This document shows positions 24,952 through 32,019 of a stretch of 64,000 bases of DNA, in pieces. A model generated the notes under the pieces. The model saw only the letters and a program-made list of their open reading frames with translations. It was not told the DNA's origin and ran no database searches. This stretch comes from Allobosea sp. CRIB-10 (GTDB lineage: Bacteria; Pseudomonadota; Alphaproteobacteria; Rhizobiales; Beijerinckiaceae): contig NZ_FOKP01000021.1 in NCBI RefSeq assembly GCF_900112185.1, forward strand, positions 47,358 to 111,357, read 5' to 3'. Each line of letters starts with the position of its first letter. The first letter of the stretch is position 1. Position numbers and translations under genes: made by a program.

Positions 24952-25687
24952 GAACGGCGCGCAAATCGCGTGGCAGCCATGCGTAATCGACGAAATCGTC
25001 CAACAAACCCCGAGTATCAAAAGCTTCATCCTTCGGTTGAGCAAACCGTTCGCGCACATCGCAGGTCAGCACGTCGATGTCCGGCTGACCGCGCCTGACG
25101 GCTACAGTGCGATGCGTAGCTACTCGATCGCGTCGTCGGCAGTCTCGTCCCCGACCGTCGAGCTCGCTATCGAGCGCCTGCCGGATGGCGAAGTTTCGCC
25201 GTTCTTTCACGATGTCGCAGCGATCGGCGACGAAATCGAGCTTCGTGGTCCGCTCGGTGGCCATTTCCTATGGCCTGAACCTGCCATAGACCCGGTTCTG
25301 TTGATCGGGGCAGGCTCCGGCCTCGTGCCGTTGATGGCAATGATCCGGCAGCGCCGCGCACTGGCCCAGACCGTTCCGACAGCGCTGCTCCTGTCCGCAC
25401 GAACCGCTGAGGACGTTCTCTTTTCAGAAGAGCTTCATTCCATCGAAATCGCCGATCCGGCGTTCGTCTTGGCGCTGGCGATCACGCGCGAGAGACCGAT
25501 CCGCGCATCGGACTTTGCGCGACGAATCGACAGCTTGATGGTCCAGGAAATTCTGGCTCGGCTTCACGGAAAGCCGACACAAGTATTCGTTTGCGGGTCC
25601 AACGGTTTCGTCAACATCGCGACCGAGGGCGCGCTGCTGGCCGGCCTGGACCCCACCATTATCAAAACCGAGCGCTACGGTGGTTAG
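24944..25687 (+). CDS. Ferredoxin-reductase-type FAD/NAD(P)H oxidoreductase
   Basis: A 247-residue flavoprotein with an FAD-binding beta-barrel (about 1-100) containing the RSYSIAS motif that binds FAD, and a nucleotide-binding domain (about 105-245) with LLIGAGSGLVPLMAMIRQRR and the terminal FVCGSNGFVNIATEGALLAG block. No [2Fe-2S] domain is attached. The ATG at 24944 lies inside the end of the preceding gene, giving tight coupling. The pair probably forms an NAD(P)H-driven oxidoreductase in which this protein feeds electrons to the molybdopterin subunit. Confidence 0.87.
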   Translation: MTENGAQIAWQPCVIDEIVQQTPSIKSFILRLSKPFAHIAGQHVDVRLTAPDGYSAMRSYSIASSAVSSPTVELAIERLPDGEVSPFFHDVAAIGDEIELRGPLGGHFLWPEPAIDPVLLIGAGSGLVPLMAMIRQRRALAQTVPTALLLSARTAEDVLFSEELHSIEIADPAFVLALAITRERPIRASDFARRIDSLMVQEILARLHGKPTQVFVCGSNGFVNIATEGALLAGLDPTIIKTERYGG

Positions 25688-25752
25688 CGGCCCAAGCGAC
25701 TGCGCGTTCCGCCGTCGCGGAAGTGCAGCCCAGAAATAGTTTGGAGATCATA

Positions 25753-27018
25753 ATGAGCCGCTTTGCCGAACCCGTCTTCGTTGCAGCCGGCCTTCGGACC
25801 CCTTTCGGCCGCGGTGGAGGCGCGTTGGCGGCTTACGACGCCATCTCTCTGTCCGTGCCTGTCGTACAGGCGATGGCGACGCAGGCGGAGCCCGATCTCC
25901 TTGTCTGGGGAACCGTGATCCCGAATTTGGGCTGGAGCAATATTGCTCGCGAAACCTGGCTTGATGCCAAGCTCAATCCGACTGTTCCGGCGTTCTCCGT
26001 CGTCCTGGCATGCTCGACCAGCATGACGGCGACCTTCGCTGCGGCAGGGATGCTGGGCGGAGGAACCGACCTCACCATGGTCGGCGGGTCCGAAGTCATG
26101 AGCCGGCCGTCAATCGCCCTGACGGCCGATGCATCGAAGCGGCTCACCGACCTCTTTGCGCAGGATGCGACCGCCGCGCTTGCCGCCCTCCAGTCTCTGA
26201 CTCCACGAGACTACGTGCTCCCCACAAAGGGCTGGGCCAACCGGATCACCGGAAGGACGATGGGTGATCATATGGAGGAGACCGCCCAGGCTTGGCGGGT
26301 CTCGCGCGTCGCGCAGGATGATTGGGCGCTCAAGAGCCACCAGCGGGCAGTCGCTGGTTGGGAACGTGGCTTCTTCGACGATCTCGTGATTTCGCTGCCT
26401 GAGCTGGCGCGCGATGCGAACCCGCGCGCCGATACGTCGCCCGAACGGCTGGCCGCACTCAAGCCCGCCTTCGATCGCGACAGCGGGAGGGGAACCCTGA
26501 CCGCCGGTAACAGCTCACCGATTACGGATGGAGCCGCCGGGTGTTGGGTCGCTACCGAAGCCGGTGTGGCGAGACTCCCGGCGGGCACCCCCTACGCGCG
26601 GCTCGTCGACTACGAGATCTCTGCCGTCGATTTCCACATCGAGGGTCTGCTGATGGCGCCCTCCTATGGCATTCCGCGCCTGCTCGCGCGGCATAAACTC
26701 AGCTTCTCCGACATCGCGCTCTGGGAAATCCACGAAGCCTTCGCAGCCCAGGTCCTGGCGAACGTCGCGGCCATCACCGATCGGGAGTGGGTGCGCGCGA
26801 CAGCCGGTGTCCAGGCGGCTATGGGCGATTTCGACTGGGACCGCGTCAATCCCAATGGAGGCTCGGTCGCCCTGGGTCATCCGTTCGGCGCTACAGGCGC
26901 GCGCGACCTCAGCCAGGCGGTGAAGGAACTTTGGGCCATGCCGCCCGGATCGCGCGCAATCGTCAGCATCTGCGCCGACGGCGGTCAAGGCACAGTCGCC
27001 CTCCTCGAACGCGGCTGA
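25753..27018 (+). CDS. Thiolase-family acetyl-CoA C-acyltransferase
   Basis: A 421-residue thiolase. All catalytic blocks are present: the nucleophile in VVLACSTSMTA (about Cys90), EIHEAFAAQVLANV, NPNGGSVALGHPFGATGAR with the catalytic histidine, and SICADGGQG with the second cysteine. It resembles FadA/FadI-type 3-ketoacyl-CoA thiolases. No hydratase or dehydrogenase partner is nearby, so beta-oxidation context is missing, and its presence in a redox island is puzzling. GGAG lies 6 bases before the ATG. It may be cotranscribed with the flavin reductase 65 bases upstream and glutaredoxin 52 bases downstream. Confidence 0.9.
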   Translation: MSRFAEPVFVAAGLRTPFGRGGGALAAYDAISLSVPVVQAMATQAEPDLLVWGTVIPNLGWSNIARETWLDAKLNPTVPAFSVVLACSTSMTATFAAAGMLGGGTDLTMVGGSEVMSRPSIALTADASKRLTDLFAQDATAALAALQSLTPRDYVLPTKGWANRITGRTMGDHMEETAQAWRVSRVAQDDWALKSHQRAVAGWERGFFDDLVISLPELARDANPRADTSPERLAALKPAFDRDSGRGTLTAGNSSPITDGAAGCWVATEAGVARLPAGTPYARLVDYEISAVDFHIEGLLMAPSYGIPRLLARHKLSFSDIALWEIHEAFAAQVLANVAAITDREWVRATAGVQAAMGDFDWDRVNPNGGSVALGHPFGATGARDLSQAVKELWAMPPGSRAIVSICADGGQGTVALLERG

Positions 27019-27070
27019 CCGTAGATCAACGCCATGACAGCGATCCGCTTCCAACTGTCGGAGACGCGAT

Positions 27071-27343
27071 ATGACAACTGATGTGCTGCTGTACACCACG
27101 AACTGGTGCCCGTTCTGCCGCCGGGCGAAGACGCTCCTCAAGGAGAAGGGCGTGCAATGGAAGGAACTCGATATCGAGGCGGATCCGGTTCACCGGCAGG
27201 CCATGACGGAGGCGTCGGGTCGAAACACTGTGCCGCAGATCTTCATCAACGGCACGCATGTCGGTGGCTCCGACGAGCTTTTCGAGCTCGATGTCAGAGG
27301 CGAACTCGACAAACTCCTCGGGCGCACGCCGCGCGCCAACTGA
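27071..27343 (+). CDS. grxC: Glutaredoxin (GrxC type)
   Basis: A 90-residue dithiol glutaredoxin with active site TNWCPFCRRAK (Cys13 and Cys16), the cis-proline segment NTVPQIFING and the glutathione-binding VGGSDELFEL. It reduces protein disulfides and glutathione-mixed disulfides in the cytosol. Length and motifs are normal. It follows the thiolase gene in the same direction and precedes DUF427. Together with the YfcG-like transferase it suggests that the island relies on host glutathione. Confidence 0.95.
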   Translation: MTTDVLLYTTNWCPFCRRAKTLLKEKGVQWKELDIEADPVHRQAMTEASGRNTVPQIFINGTHVGGSDELFELDVRGELDKLLGRTPRAN

Positions 27344-27409
27344 GGGGATGCGGCCCGGGCAGACACCCCGTGACCCCGTGCCGGTTTTTGAACGGGAAAG
27401 GAGAGTCCG

Positions 27410-27691
27410 TTGGTCTCAGCTATCTGGAATGACGCCACCATCGCCACAAGCAACGAGACGGTCGTCGTCGAGGGAAACCACTACTTCCCACCGTCGGCGG
27501 TCGATTTTGGCCTGCTTGAGATGAGCCCGCACACGTCCGTCTGTCCGATCAAGGGCACCGCGCGCTACTTCCATGTTCGTGTGGGCGATGCGCTCAACGC
27601 GAACGCGGCCTGGACCTATCCCGATCCGACGCCGGAAGCCGAGGGCATTCGGGATCACGTCGCTTTCTGGAAGGGCGTGGACGTTGCATAG
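27410..27691 (+). CDS. DUF427-domain protein
   Basis: A 93-residue protein of the DUF427 family, recognised by VSAIWNDATIATSNETVVVE, YFPPSAVDFGLLEMS, TVCPIKGTA-like SVCPIKGTARYFHVRVGD and the terminal YPDPTPEAEGIRDHVAFWKG. The family is widespread and of unknown function; the conserved cysteine in SVCPIKG is present. The start is TTG at 27410, chosen because AAAGGAGAG lies at good spacing before it. It follows glutaredoxin by 66 bases. Confidence 0.87.
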   Translation: MVSAIWNDATIATSNETVVVEGNHYFPPSAVDFGLLEMSPHTSVCPIKGTARYFHVRVGDALNANAAWTYPDPTPEAEGIRDHVAFWKGVDVA

Positions 27692-27857
27692 CAGACCGGT
27701 CAGGCGGCGGCTTCGCTGATGGCCCTGTGCAAGCGCCGGCATCTCAGATCGTCCGCCCATCCCGAAGCGGCTCGGCTGAAGGATACTGCCCCGGGCCGTT
27801 CGGCGCCAACAGCGTCGAATCCTTGCGGCTCTGCCGGATCAAGACGGGTGGATTGAG

Positions 27858-28124
27858 ATGGAGCATGCCGGGTTCGATGCCGCTTTCGCCAAGCTTGCGG
27901 AGGGATACAGCGAAGGCGCCTACGAAGGCCGGCGTTTCGGCCTGACTGTCCGGCGATCCGCGGATGGGCGCCGCAACAGCCTGTTCGCCAGGGAGTTGGC
28001 CGGGACCGACATTGTCAGCTTCAACCTCTACCGCGTTGCGTCAGACAAAACCTTGCTGAAGCCGTGCGAGATGTCCGCCGAAAAGGTCGTGGCGTTCGTG
28101 CTGGATTTCCGACCGGACCCCTGA
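27858..28124 (+). CDS. Small conserved-looking protein of unknown function
   Basis: An 88-residue protein without a family I can name. It is rich in charged residues (EGRRFGLTVRRSADGRRNSL) and ends VVAFVLDFRPDP; one cysteine (KPCEMS) is present. There is no signal peptide or membrane segment. Good third-position GC and position in the run of rightward stress genes support it as real. The 165 bases before it contain a short arginine-rich frame that I do not support as a gene. Confidence 0.6.
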   Translation: MEHAGFDAAFAKLAEGYSEGAYEGRRFGLTVRRSADGRRNSLFARELAGTDIVSFNLYRVASDKTLLKPCEMSAEKVVAFVLDFRPDP

Positions 28125-28203
28125 CGGGCAGGTGGAGGTCCCGGCCGACCGGTCCGCCTGCGACGCCCGCCCCCTACGATTGCGCATGTCGCTCAAAGGT
28201 ATC

Positions 28204-28228
28204 GAAACTATAGCCGCTGATCATTGGA
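28204..28228 (+). promoter_or_regulatory. AAACTATA-type upstream motif before dps
   Basis: GAAACTATAGCCGCTG, followed by ATCATTGGA, starts 119 bases before the dps ATG. The first nine bases are identical to the 24119 copy and nearly identical to the 17235 copy; the remainder is looser, keeping ATTGG. Shared use before msrB, dps and the sulfite-oxidase-like gene suggests one regulator or sigma factor. Confidence 0.35.
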
Positions 28229-28322
28229 CTTCGTCTGGCGATGAATTCATCTTCTATACATCACCATCCGTGGGGGAATCGGTGCTGGCTCCCGTGTAAG
28301 CCAGATTGAGAAAGTCCAAGCG

Positions 28323-28817
28323 ATGACGAACAACAATGCCGCCACCCTTCCGACGCCTTCTGATCTTGACGAATGCGCGGCGATGACCGTCGCCGAAGCT
28401 CTGAAGATTATTCTGGCGAACAGCTACGCGATCTACCTGAAGACAAAAAATTTCCACTGGCACGTCTCCGGACCCTACTTCAGGGACTATCACCTGCTTC
28501 TTGATGAGCAGGCCGCACAGATCCTCGCCGCCGCCGATGCGATCGCCGAGCGCGCCCGAAAGACTGGCAACACCACCATACGATCGATCGGCGATATCGC
28601 GCGCCACCAGACCATCAAGGACAATGATGCTGAGTTCGTGACGCCGCAGGACATGCTGGGCGAGCTCCGCGCCGACAATCTCCACATGGTCGAGTCGTTT
28701 CGCCGCGCAAAGGACGTCGCGGACAAGGCGAAGGATAATGCGACGTCCGGCCTGATCGATGCCTGGACGGACGAGGCTGAGCGCCGTGCGTGGTTCCTCT
28801 TCGAAATCAGCCGCTAG
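28323..28817 (+). CDS. dps: Dps-family ferritin-like DNA protection protein
   Basis: A 164-residue Dps protein. The ferroxidase-site pattern KNFHWHVSGPYFRDYHLLLD (about 41-60) is complete, including the first-subunit histidine and the downstream aspartate and glutamate residues. Dps dodecamers oxidise Fe(II) with hydrogen peroxide and store the iron, preventing hydroxyl radical formation. The N-terminal 15 residues are polar but not lysine-rich, so DNA binding is uncertain. It fits the oxidative stress theme of the island. Confidence 0.93.
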   Translation: MTNNNAATLPTPSDLDECAAMTVAEALKIILANSYAIYLKTKNFHWHVSGPYFRDYHLLLDEQAAQILAAADAIAERARKTGNTTIRSIGDIARHQTIKDNDAEFVTPQDMLGELRADNLHMVESFRRAKDVADKAKDNATSGLIDAWTDEAERRAWFLFEISR

Positions 28818-28870
28818 CGCTTCGCCGGGCAAACCTACGTCAGGAATGACGCCTGGGCGTGGAGGTGATG

Positions 28871-29407
28871 ATGGCGAAGGCCGGCTTTGGAGGGGGGTGC
28901 CATTGGTGCACAGAAGGAGTGTTCCAGGCGTTGCGCGGCGTCGCCCAGGTCGACCAGGGCTTTGTTCAGTCGGACGCGCCGGCGGATACCTGGTCAGAAG
29001 GCGTGATCGTTACCTTCGATCCATCGGTTATTCCGTTGGCGACGCTTTCCGAGGTCCATCTCAGAACGCATTCCGCTGCCAGGGCCCGTTCACCTCGCAG
29101 CAAATACCGTAGCGCGATCTACATCTTTGAAGAGAGCCAGCGGCCTGAGGCCGAACAGGCGATCGTCCGCTTCGCCGGCGCGTCTGCCAAGGCGGTGCAC
29201 ACCCTGGTCCTCCCGTTTAAAGGTTTCAGAGCGTCGGACGAGCGTTACCAAAACTACTATCGAACCGACCCGAGCAGGCCCTTCTGCCGCCGCTACATCG
29301 ATCCCAAGCTGGATCATATCCGACGGCACTTTTCGGAACTGGCGCTCCCTGAAGCGAACCCGACTGTCCGGCAAGTCATCGATAGCGGTGATGGCTCGTG
29401 GTTCTAA
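28871..29407 (+). CDS. msrA: Divergent MsrA-like methionine sulfoxide reductase
   Basis: A 178-residue MsrA-family protein. The active site reads GGCHWCTEGVF instead of the usual GCFWG; phenylalanine is replaced by histidine and a second cysteine follows two residues after the catalytic one. Later blocks (FKGFRASDERYQNYYRTDPS, FCRRYIDPKL) match MsrA, with a possible resolving cysteine in PFCRR. The ATG at 28871 is preferred, five bases after GGAGG; in-frame GTG and ATG codons at 28859 and 28868 overlap that site. Catalysis is likely but not certain. It is only distantly similar to the MsrA at 17795, so the island holds two separately acquired types. Confidence 0.82.
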   Translation: MAKAGFGGGCHWCTEGVFQALRGVAQVDQGFVQSDAPADTWSEGVIVTFDPSVIPLATLSEVHLRTHSAARARSPRSKYRSAIYIFEESQRPEAEQAIVRFAGASAKAVHTLVLPFKGFRASDERYQNYYRTDPSRPFCRRYIDPKLDHIRRHFSELALPEANPTVRQVIDSGDGSWF

Positions 29408-29562
29408 TGCGGCTCCGTGCTGAAGCATTCGACGAGTTCGCGCGTAATGAGACCTTGATTGCCATGCCCCATACGGCGTTCCCCGGAATCGGCCATGTCC
29501 GCCGCAACCCTGTCGGATACGCATGGGTTGCTCTCAACTACACCAACCGCGACCCCAACTGA
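29407..29562 (+). CDS. Possible 51-residue small protein coupled to msrA
   Basis: The stop codon of the msrA-like gene overlaps the ATG of this frame (TAATG), a typical coupling arrangement. The product has 51 residues (begins MRLRAEAFDEFARNE, ends YTNRDPN), mixed polar and aromatic composition and no membrane segment. No family is recognised. Support is the coupling and sensible composition only. Confidence 0.4.
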   Translation: MRLRAEAFDEFARNETLIAMPHTAFPGIGHVRRNPVGYAWVALNYTNRDPN

Positions 29563-29624
29563 TCATCGACAGCGCGGTGCGCCTATTCGGCCCATCTTCG
29601 GACTGACGGCCGGCAGCGTTCCGG

Positions 29625-29855
29625 TTAAGCGGCTCGCCGTGGAACAGCGCGGTAACGCCCGTAGCCAACCTTGATCAACAGTCCTTCCTCGCACATCCTT
29701 GTTAAGTAGCACCGAGGAATGCCGACCTCCGTCAAATCACGGGTGCGGACTTCGCCTAGCTTCTCCGCCAACATCACTGCGCGCTCTCGGAGATTCGGCA
29801 TCGGCCCGCCGGCGGCGACAATCCTTTCTGCTCTCAGTCGATCACGCTTGCGCAT
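29625..29855 (-). CDS. AbiEi-like antitoxin winged-helix domain protein
   Basis: A 76-residue protein, ATG at 29855. The segment LGEVRTRDLTEVGIPRCYLTR followed by EEGLLIKVGYGRYRAV matches the N-terminal winged helix of AbiEi-type (type IV) antitoxins and related regulators. Full AbiEi antitoxins are about 200 residues or longer, so this is either a stand-alone domain or the remaining N-terminal part of a broken gene. No AbiEii-like nucleotidyltransferase toxin lies next to it. The frame stays open further upstream, through the tRNA fragment, but that part does not look coding. Confidence 0.55.
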   Translation of the reverse strand: MRKRDRLRAERIVAAGGPMPNLRERAVMLAEKLGEVRTRDLTEVGIPRCYLTRMCEEGLLIKVGYGRYRAVPRRAA

Positions 29856-29981
29856 CTTGACGGCGGGCCTTTGGATATGATTGAGGGGAATCGGCAGATC
29901 GAAGTTCGCATTTTCACCGACTCCGGCGAGCCGGGTGAGATTCGAACTTTTTGGCCGTCGGTTTACCTTGAGATTAAAGGT

Positions 29982-30032
29982 GGTGCGGGTGGTCGGAATC
30001 GAACCGACACTCCTCTCGGAACCGGATTTTGA
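29982..30032 (-). pseudogene. 3' half of a tRNA-Leu(CAA), probable attachment-site remnant
   Basis: Read on the minus strand, this block ends in CCA and contains the T arm (GGTTCGATTCC with its stem), the long variable arm and the anticodon loop TCAAAAT, matching the 3' half of tRNA-Leu(CAA). Similarity stops just 5' of the anticodon, and the bases that should pair with the remaining anticodon stem (TCCGG) do not, so no working tRNA can form. Tyrosine-recombinase elements often leave exactly this kind of block, with crossover in the anticodon loop. The rest of the gene-free interval 29856-30390 shows nothing else apart from a run of C at 30049-30057. Confidence 0.7.
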
Positions 30033-30390
30033 AGGGAGTCGCGTCTTCCCCCCCCCCGCCTGCAACCGCCCCGCAGTGACCTCGAAAAACGCCTCATTCG
30101 TCGACGTAGCGACACCTATGCCGCACCTGACCGCTGCCGCGGTCACCTGGCAGAGAGCGCAACCCCGCCGATGTGGCGTCGCCTGTATCCATTTTCCCGA
30201 CACTCACCTGAAAGCGCTTTTGCGGAAGAAAATTGCACAGCATTGATGTCGGTGCAGAAGCGTGAGCGCCCGGGCCTGGGTGATGAAAGTGGTGATCCGG
30301 AGGGACGGCCTTCGGCCTCATCGCCTACACGCGATCGTCAACCTAGAATCGGCGACACGACCTCAGTCGTTGCGGCGGACGGAGGCAGAA

Positions 30391-30621
30391 ATGGCAGAAA
30401 GCAAATTCCTTACTCCGGAAGAGGTGGCGGAGCGCTACCGCGGTGGCATCTCCGTTGGGACCCTCCGAAATTGGCGCGCCATGCGTCATGGTCCTTCGTT
30501 CGTCAAAGTTGGCAAGGCGGTGCTCTATCCAGTTGACGAGCTTGATGAGTGGGACGAAAAGAATAAAGTGCAGTGCCGTGCATCCAAACGACTTGTCGAA
30601 CACACGGGTGATCAGGCGTGA
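30391..30621 (+). CDS. AlpA/excisionase-like helix-turn-helix protein
   Basis: A 76-residue protein with the MerR-like winged helix of AlpA/Xis proteins: FLTPEEVAERYRGGISVGTL then RNWRAMRHGPSFVKVGKAVL and YPVDELDEWD. Such proteins act as recombination directionality factors or regulators of integrated elements. GGAGG lies 5 bases before the ATG at 30391. No integrase gene is in the window. Its place beside the tRNA remnant and truncated radC supports a mobile-element origin. Confidence 0.8.
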   Translation: MAESKFLTPEEVAERYRGGISVGTLRNWRAMRHGPSFVKVGKAVLYPVDELDEWDEKNKVQCRASKRLVEHTGDQA

Positions 30622-30721
30622 TTATCACGGTCGGGCACGAACAACCGATCCCAATGCGCGGCACCATCATCTCCAAACTTCCAGAATAATACTGCAAAAT
30701 CAGCAGGTTGGAAATCTCGTT

Positions 30722-30889
30722 GGCGTGGTGCATAATCACCCCTCCGGCGACCCGACCCCGTCCGGCGCCGACATGCGCATGACCCGCGAGCTCGTAGACA
30801 TCGCCAAGCCGCTCGGCATCGCCATCCACGACCACATCATCGTCGGCCGTGACGGCCATGCCAGCTTCAAGGGCCTGGGGCTGATCTGA
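30722..30889 (+). pseudogene. radC: Truncated radC (C-terminal JAB domain only)
   Basis: The last 55 residues of a RadC protein are present in frame to a stop: HNHPSGDPTPSGAD (the JAB metal-binding motif), RMTRELVDIAKPLGIAIHDH and IIVGRDGHASFKGLGL. The sequence upstream in the same frame bears no resemblance to the rest of RadC, and no suitable start is seen, so this is a 3' remnant. RadC-like genes occur both as chromosomal genes and on ICEs; either origin is possible. It marks a breakpoint at the edge of the island. Confidence 0.82.
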
Positions 30890-30912
30890 GAGCAGCCTGA
30901 GTGACAGGCCCC

Positions 30913-31003
30913 GTCATGCTCGCTCTTCTGCGAGCATCCGCATCTTGCACACGGCCCTCGTCAAAAGAAGACGTGGATGGTCGGGACGAGCCCGACCATG
31001 ACG
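30913..31003. repeat. Two-hairpin intergenic repeat, copy 1
   Basis: The copy runs from GTCATGCTCGCTCTTCTGCG to GACGAGCCCGACCATGACG. It has a first hairpin (GCTCGC...GCGAGC), a less conserved middle with GAAGACGTGGATGG, and a second hairpin TGGTCGGGACGAGCCCGACCA-type with 8-base arms. Related copies lie at 44266 and 54637. It fills the gap between the radC remnant and the end of the leftward gene at 31012, so it may also act in transcription termination. Confidence 0.8.
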
Positions 31004-31011
31004 AGAGACAC

Positions 31012-32019
31012 TCACACCTCGCGCAGCGCGATGCCGAATTCGGCCAGCCGCCGGACCAGATGCCTCGTCTCGACCAGCGTCTCTGGCAGATGCAATCCGC
31101 TCGTCGGCCGGCCCTTGCCCGCAAGTCCGAACAGGCCCTCGATCACGACCGCTATGCCCTTGGCGCTCAGAGCGGCGTAACCGTCCGGATCGACCAGCTC
31201 CCAGCGGAAGCGCCCTTCCCGGCCGTCCTTGCGCAATCCTGTGATCTCGATGATCACCTCATGCGAAGGTCCCTCGCCGCGCAGGGTGCTCGCCGTCCGC
31301 CCCTCGGCGAAATCGACGCGCACGCTCCTGGCCTCGCTCGCCGACAGGCTGAAGACGTCGACCAAGCCGACGGTCGCGCCGTCATGCACGCGTCCGTCGA
31401 CGCCGGTAAAGCTGCGTTGCGTCTGCGGCGCGCCGATCCAGCGCCAAAGCCCCTCCGACCTGACCAGCGGCGCTGGGCCGATCGCGCCGATGCGATCCAT
31501 GTCCTTCTGCGAGGCGAGCCCGAGCGGGTCGGCCGGATCGAAGACGAGACCGACCTCGATCGCATCGACGCGCTCGAAATCGGAGGCGGCGTGCAGCGCC
31601 GCGAGCGCCGGCACCGCGCCCATGCTGTGGCCGAGGAGGACGACCGGCGCAGCATGCGGCTGGCGGATGAAACCGGCGATGGCGGGGCCAACCTCGAAGA
31701 CGCCATCCGACAGCGCGACATAGGCCGCGCCTTGGGCTGCCGCCCAGCGCTGCGTGCGCAGCGAGAGATCACGTACCGCCATCAGCACCACCGCCGGCTT
31801 GAGATCGGCCGGAAGGCCGAGATCGTCGTGTTCGAGATCGAGCGGGGCGCTGGTTGCGTGCCCGAGTTCCGCCGCCAGCGCCTTGGCCTTCGCAGTATCG
31901 CGTCCGGCAATCACCAGCGGCAGGTCGGGATGAAGCTGGCGCAGGGCGCGGGCCGTGCGCGAGCCGACGCTGCCATAGCCGCCCAGAATCAGGACAGGAC
32001 CGAAAACAGGATCAGCCAT
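31012..32019 (-). CDS. Saccharopine-dehydrogenase-like NAD(P)-binding protein
   Basis: A 335-residue protein with an N-terminal Rossmann fold beginning VLILGGYGSVGSRTARAL, the GGxGxxG nucleotide-binding motif, followed by VIAGRDTAKAKALA typical of saccharopine-dehydrogenase-like enzymes (YNL5/Lys9 superfamily, trans-acting enoyl reductases included). The rest is a mixed alpha/beta domain. The substrate is unknown. It overlaps the upstream paralogue by 8 bases, and both are probably repressed by the divergent TetR gene. The two proteins share the same layout and may form a heterodimer. Confidence 0.8.
   Translation of the reverse strand: MADPVFGPVLILGGYGSVGSRTARALRQLHPDLPLVIAGRDTAKAKALAAELGHATSAPLDLEHDDLGLPADLKPAVVLMAVRDLSLRTQRWAAAQGAAYVALSDGVFEVGPAIAGFIRQPHAAPVVLLGHSMGAVPALAALHAASDFERVDAIEVGLVFDPADPLGLASQKDMDRIGAIGPAPLVRSEGLWRWIGAPQTQRSFTGVDGRVHDGATVGLVDVFSLSASEARSVRVDFAEGRTASTLRGEGPSHEVIIEITGLRKDGREGRFRWELVDPDGYAALSAKGIAVVIEGLFGLAGKGRPTSGLHLPETLVETRHLVRRLAEFGIALREV

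Noticed and set aside
27719..27856. A short Arg-rich frame between DUF427 and the 88-residue protein
   Set aside because: No ribosome site, biased composition and no recognisable motif; not enough support for a gene.
29982..30062. A functional full-length tRNA-Leu
   Set aside because: The 5' half does not pair with the anticodon stem and the D arm is missing; only the 3' half matches.
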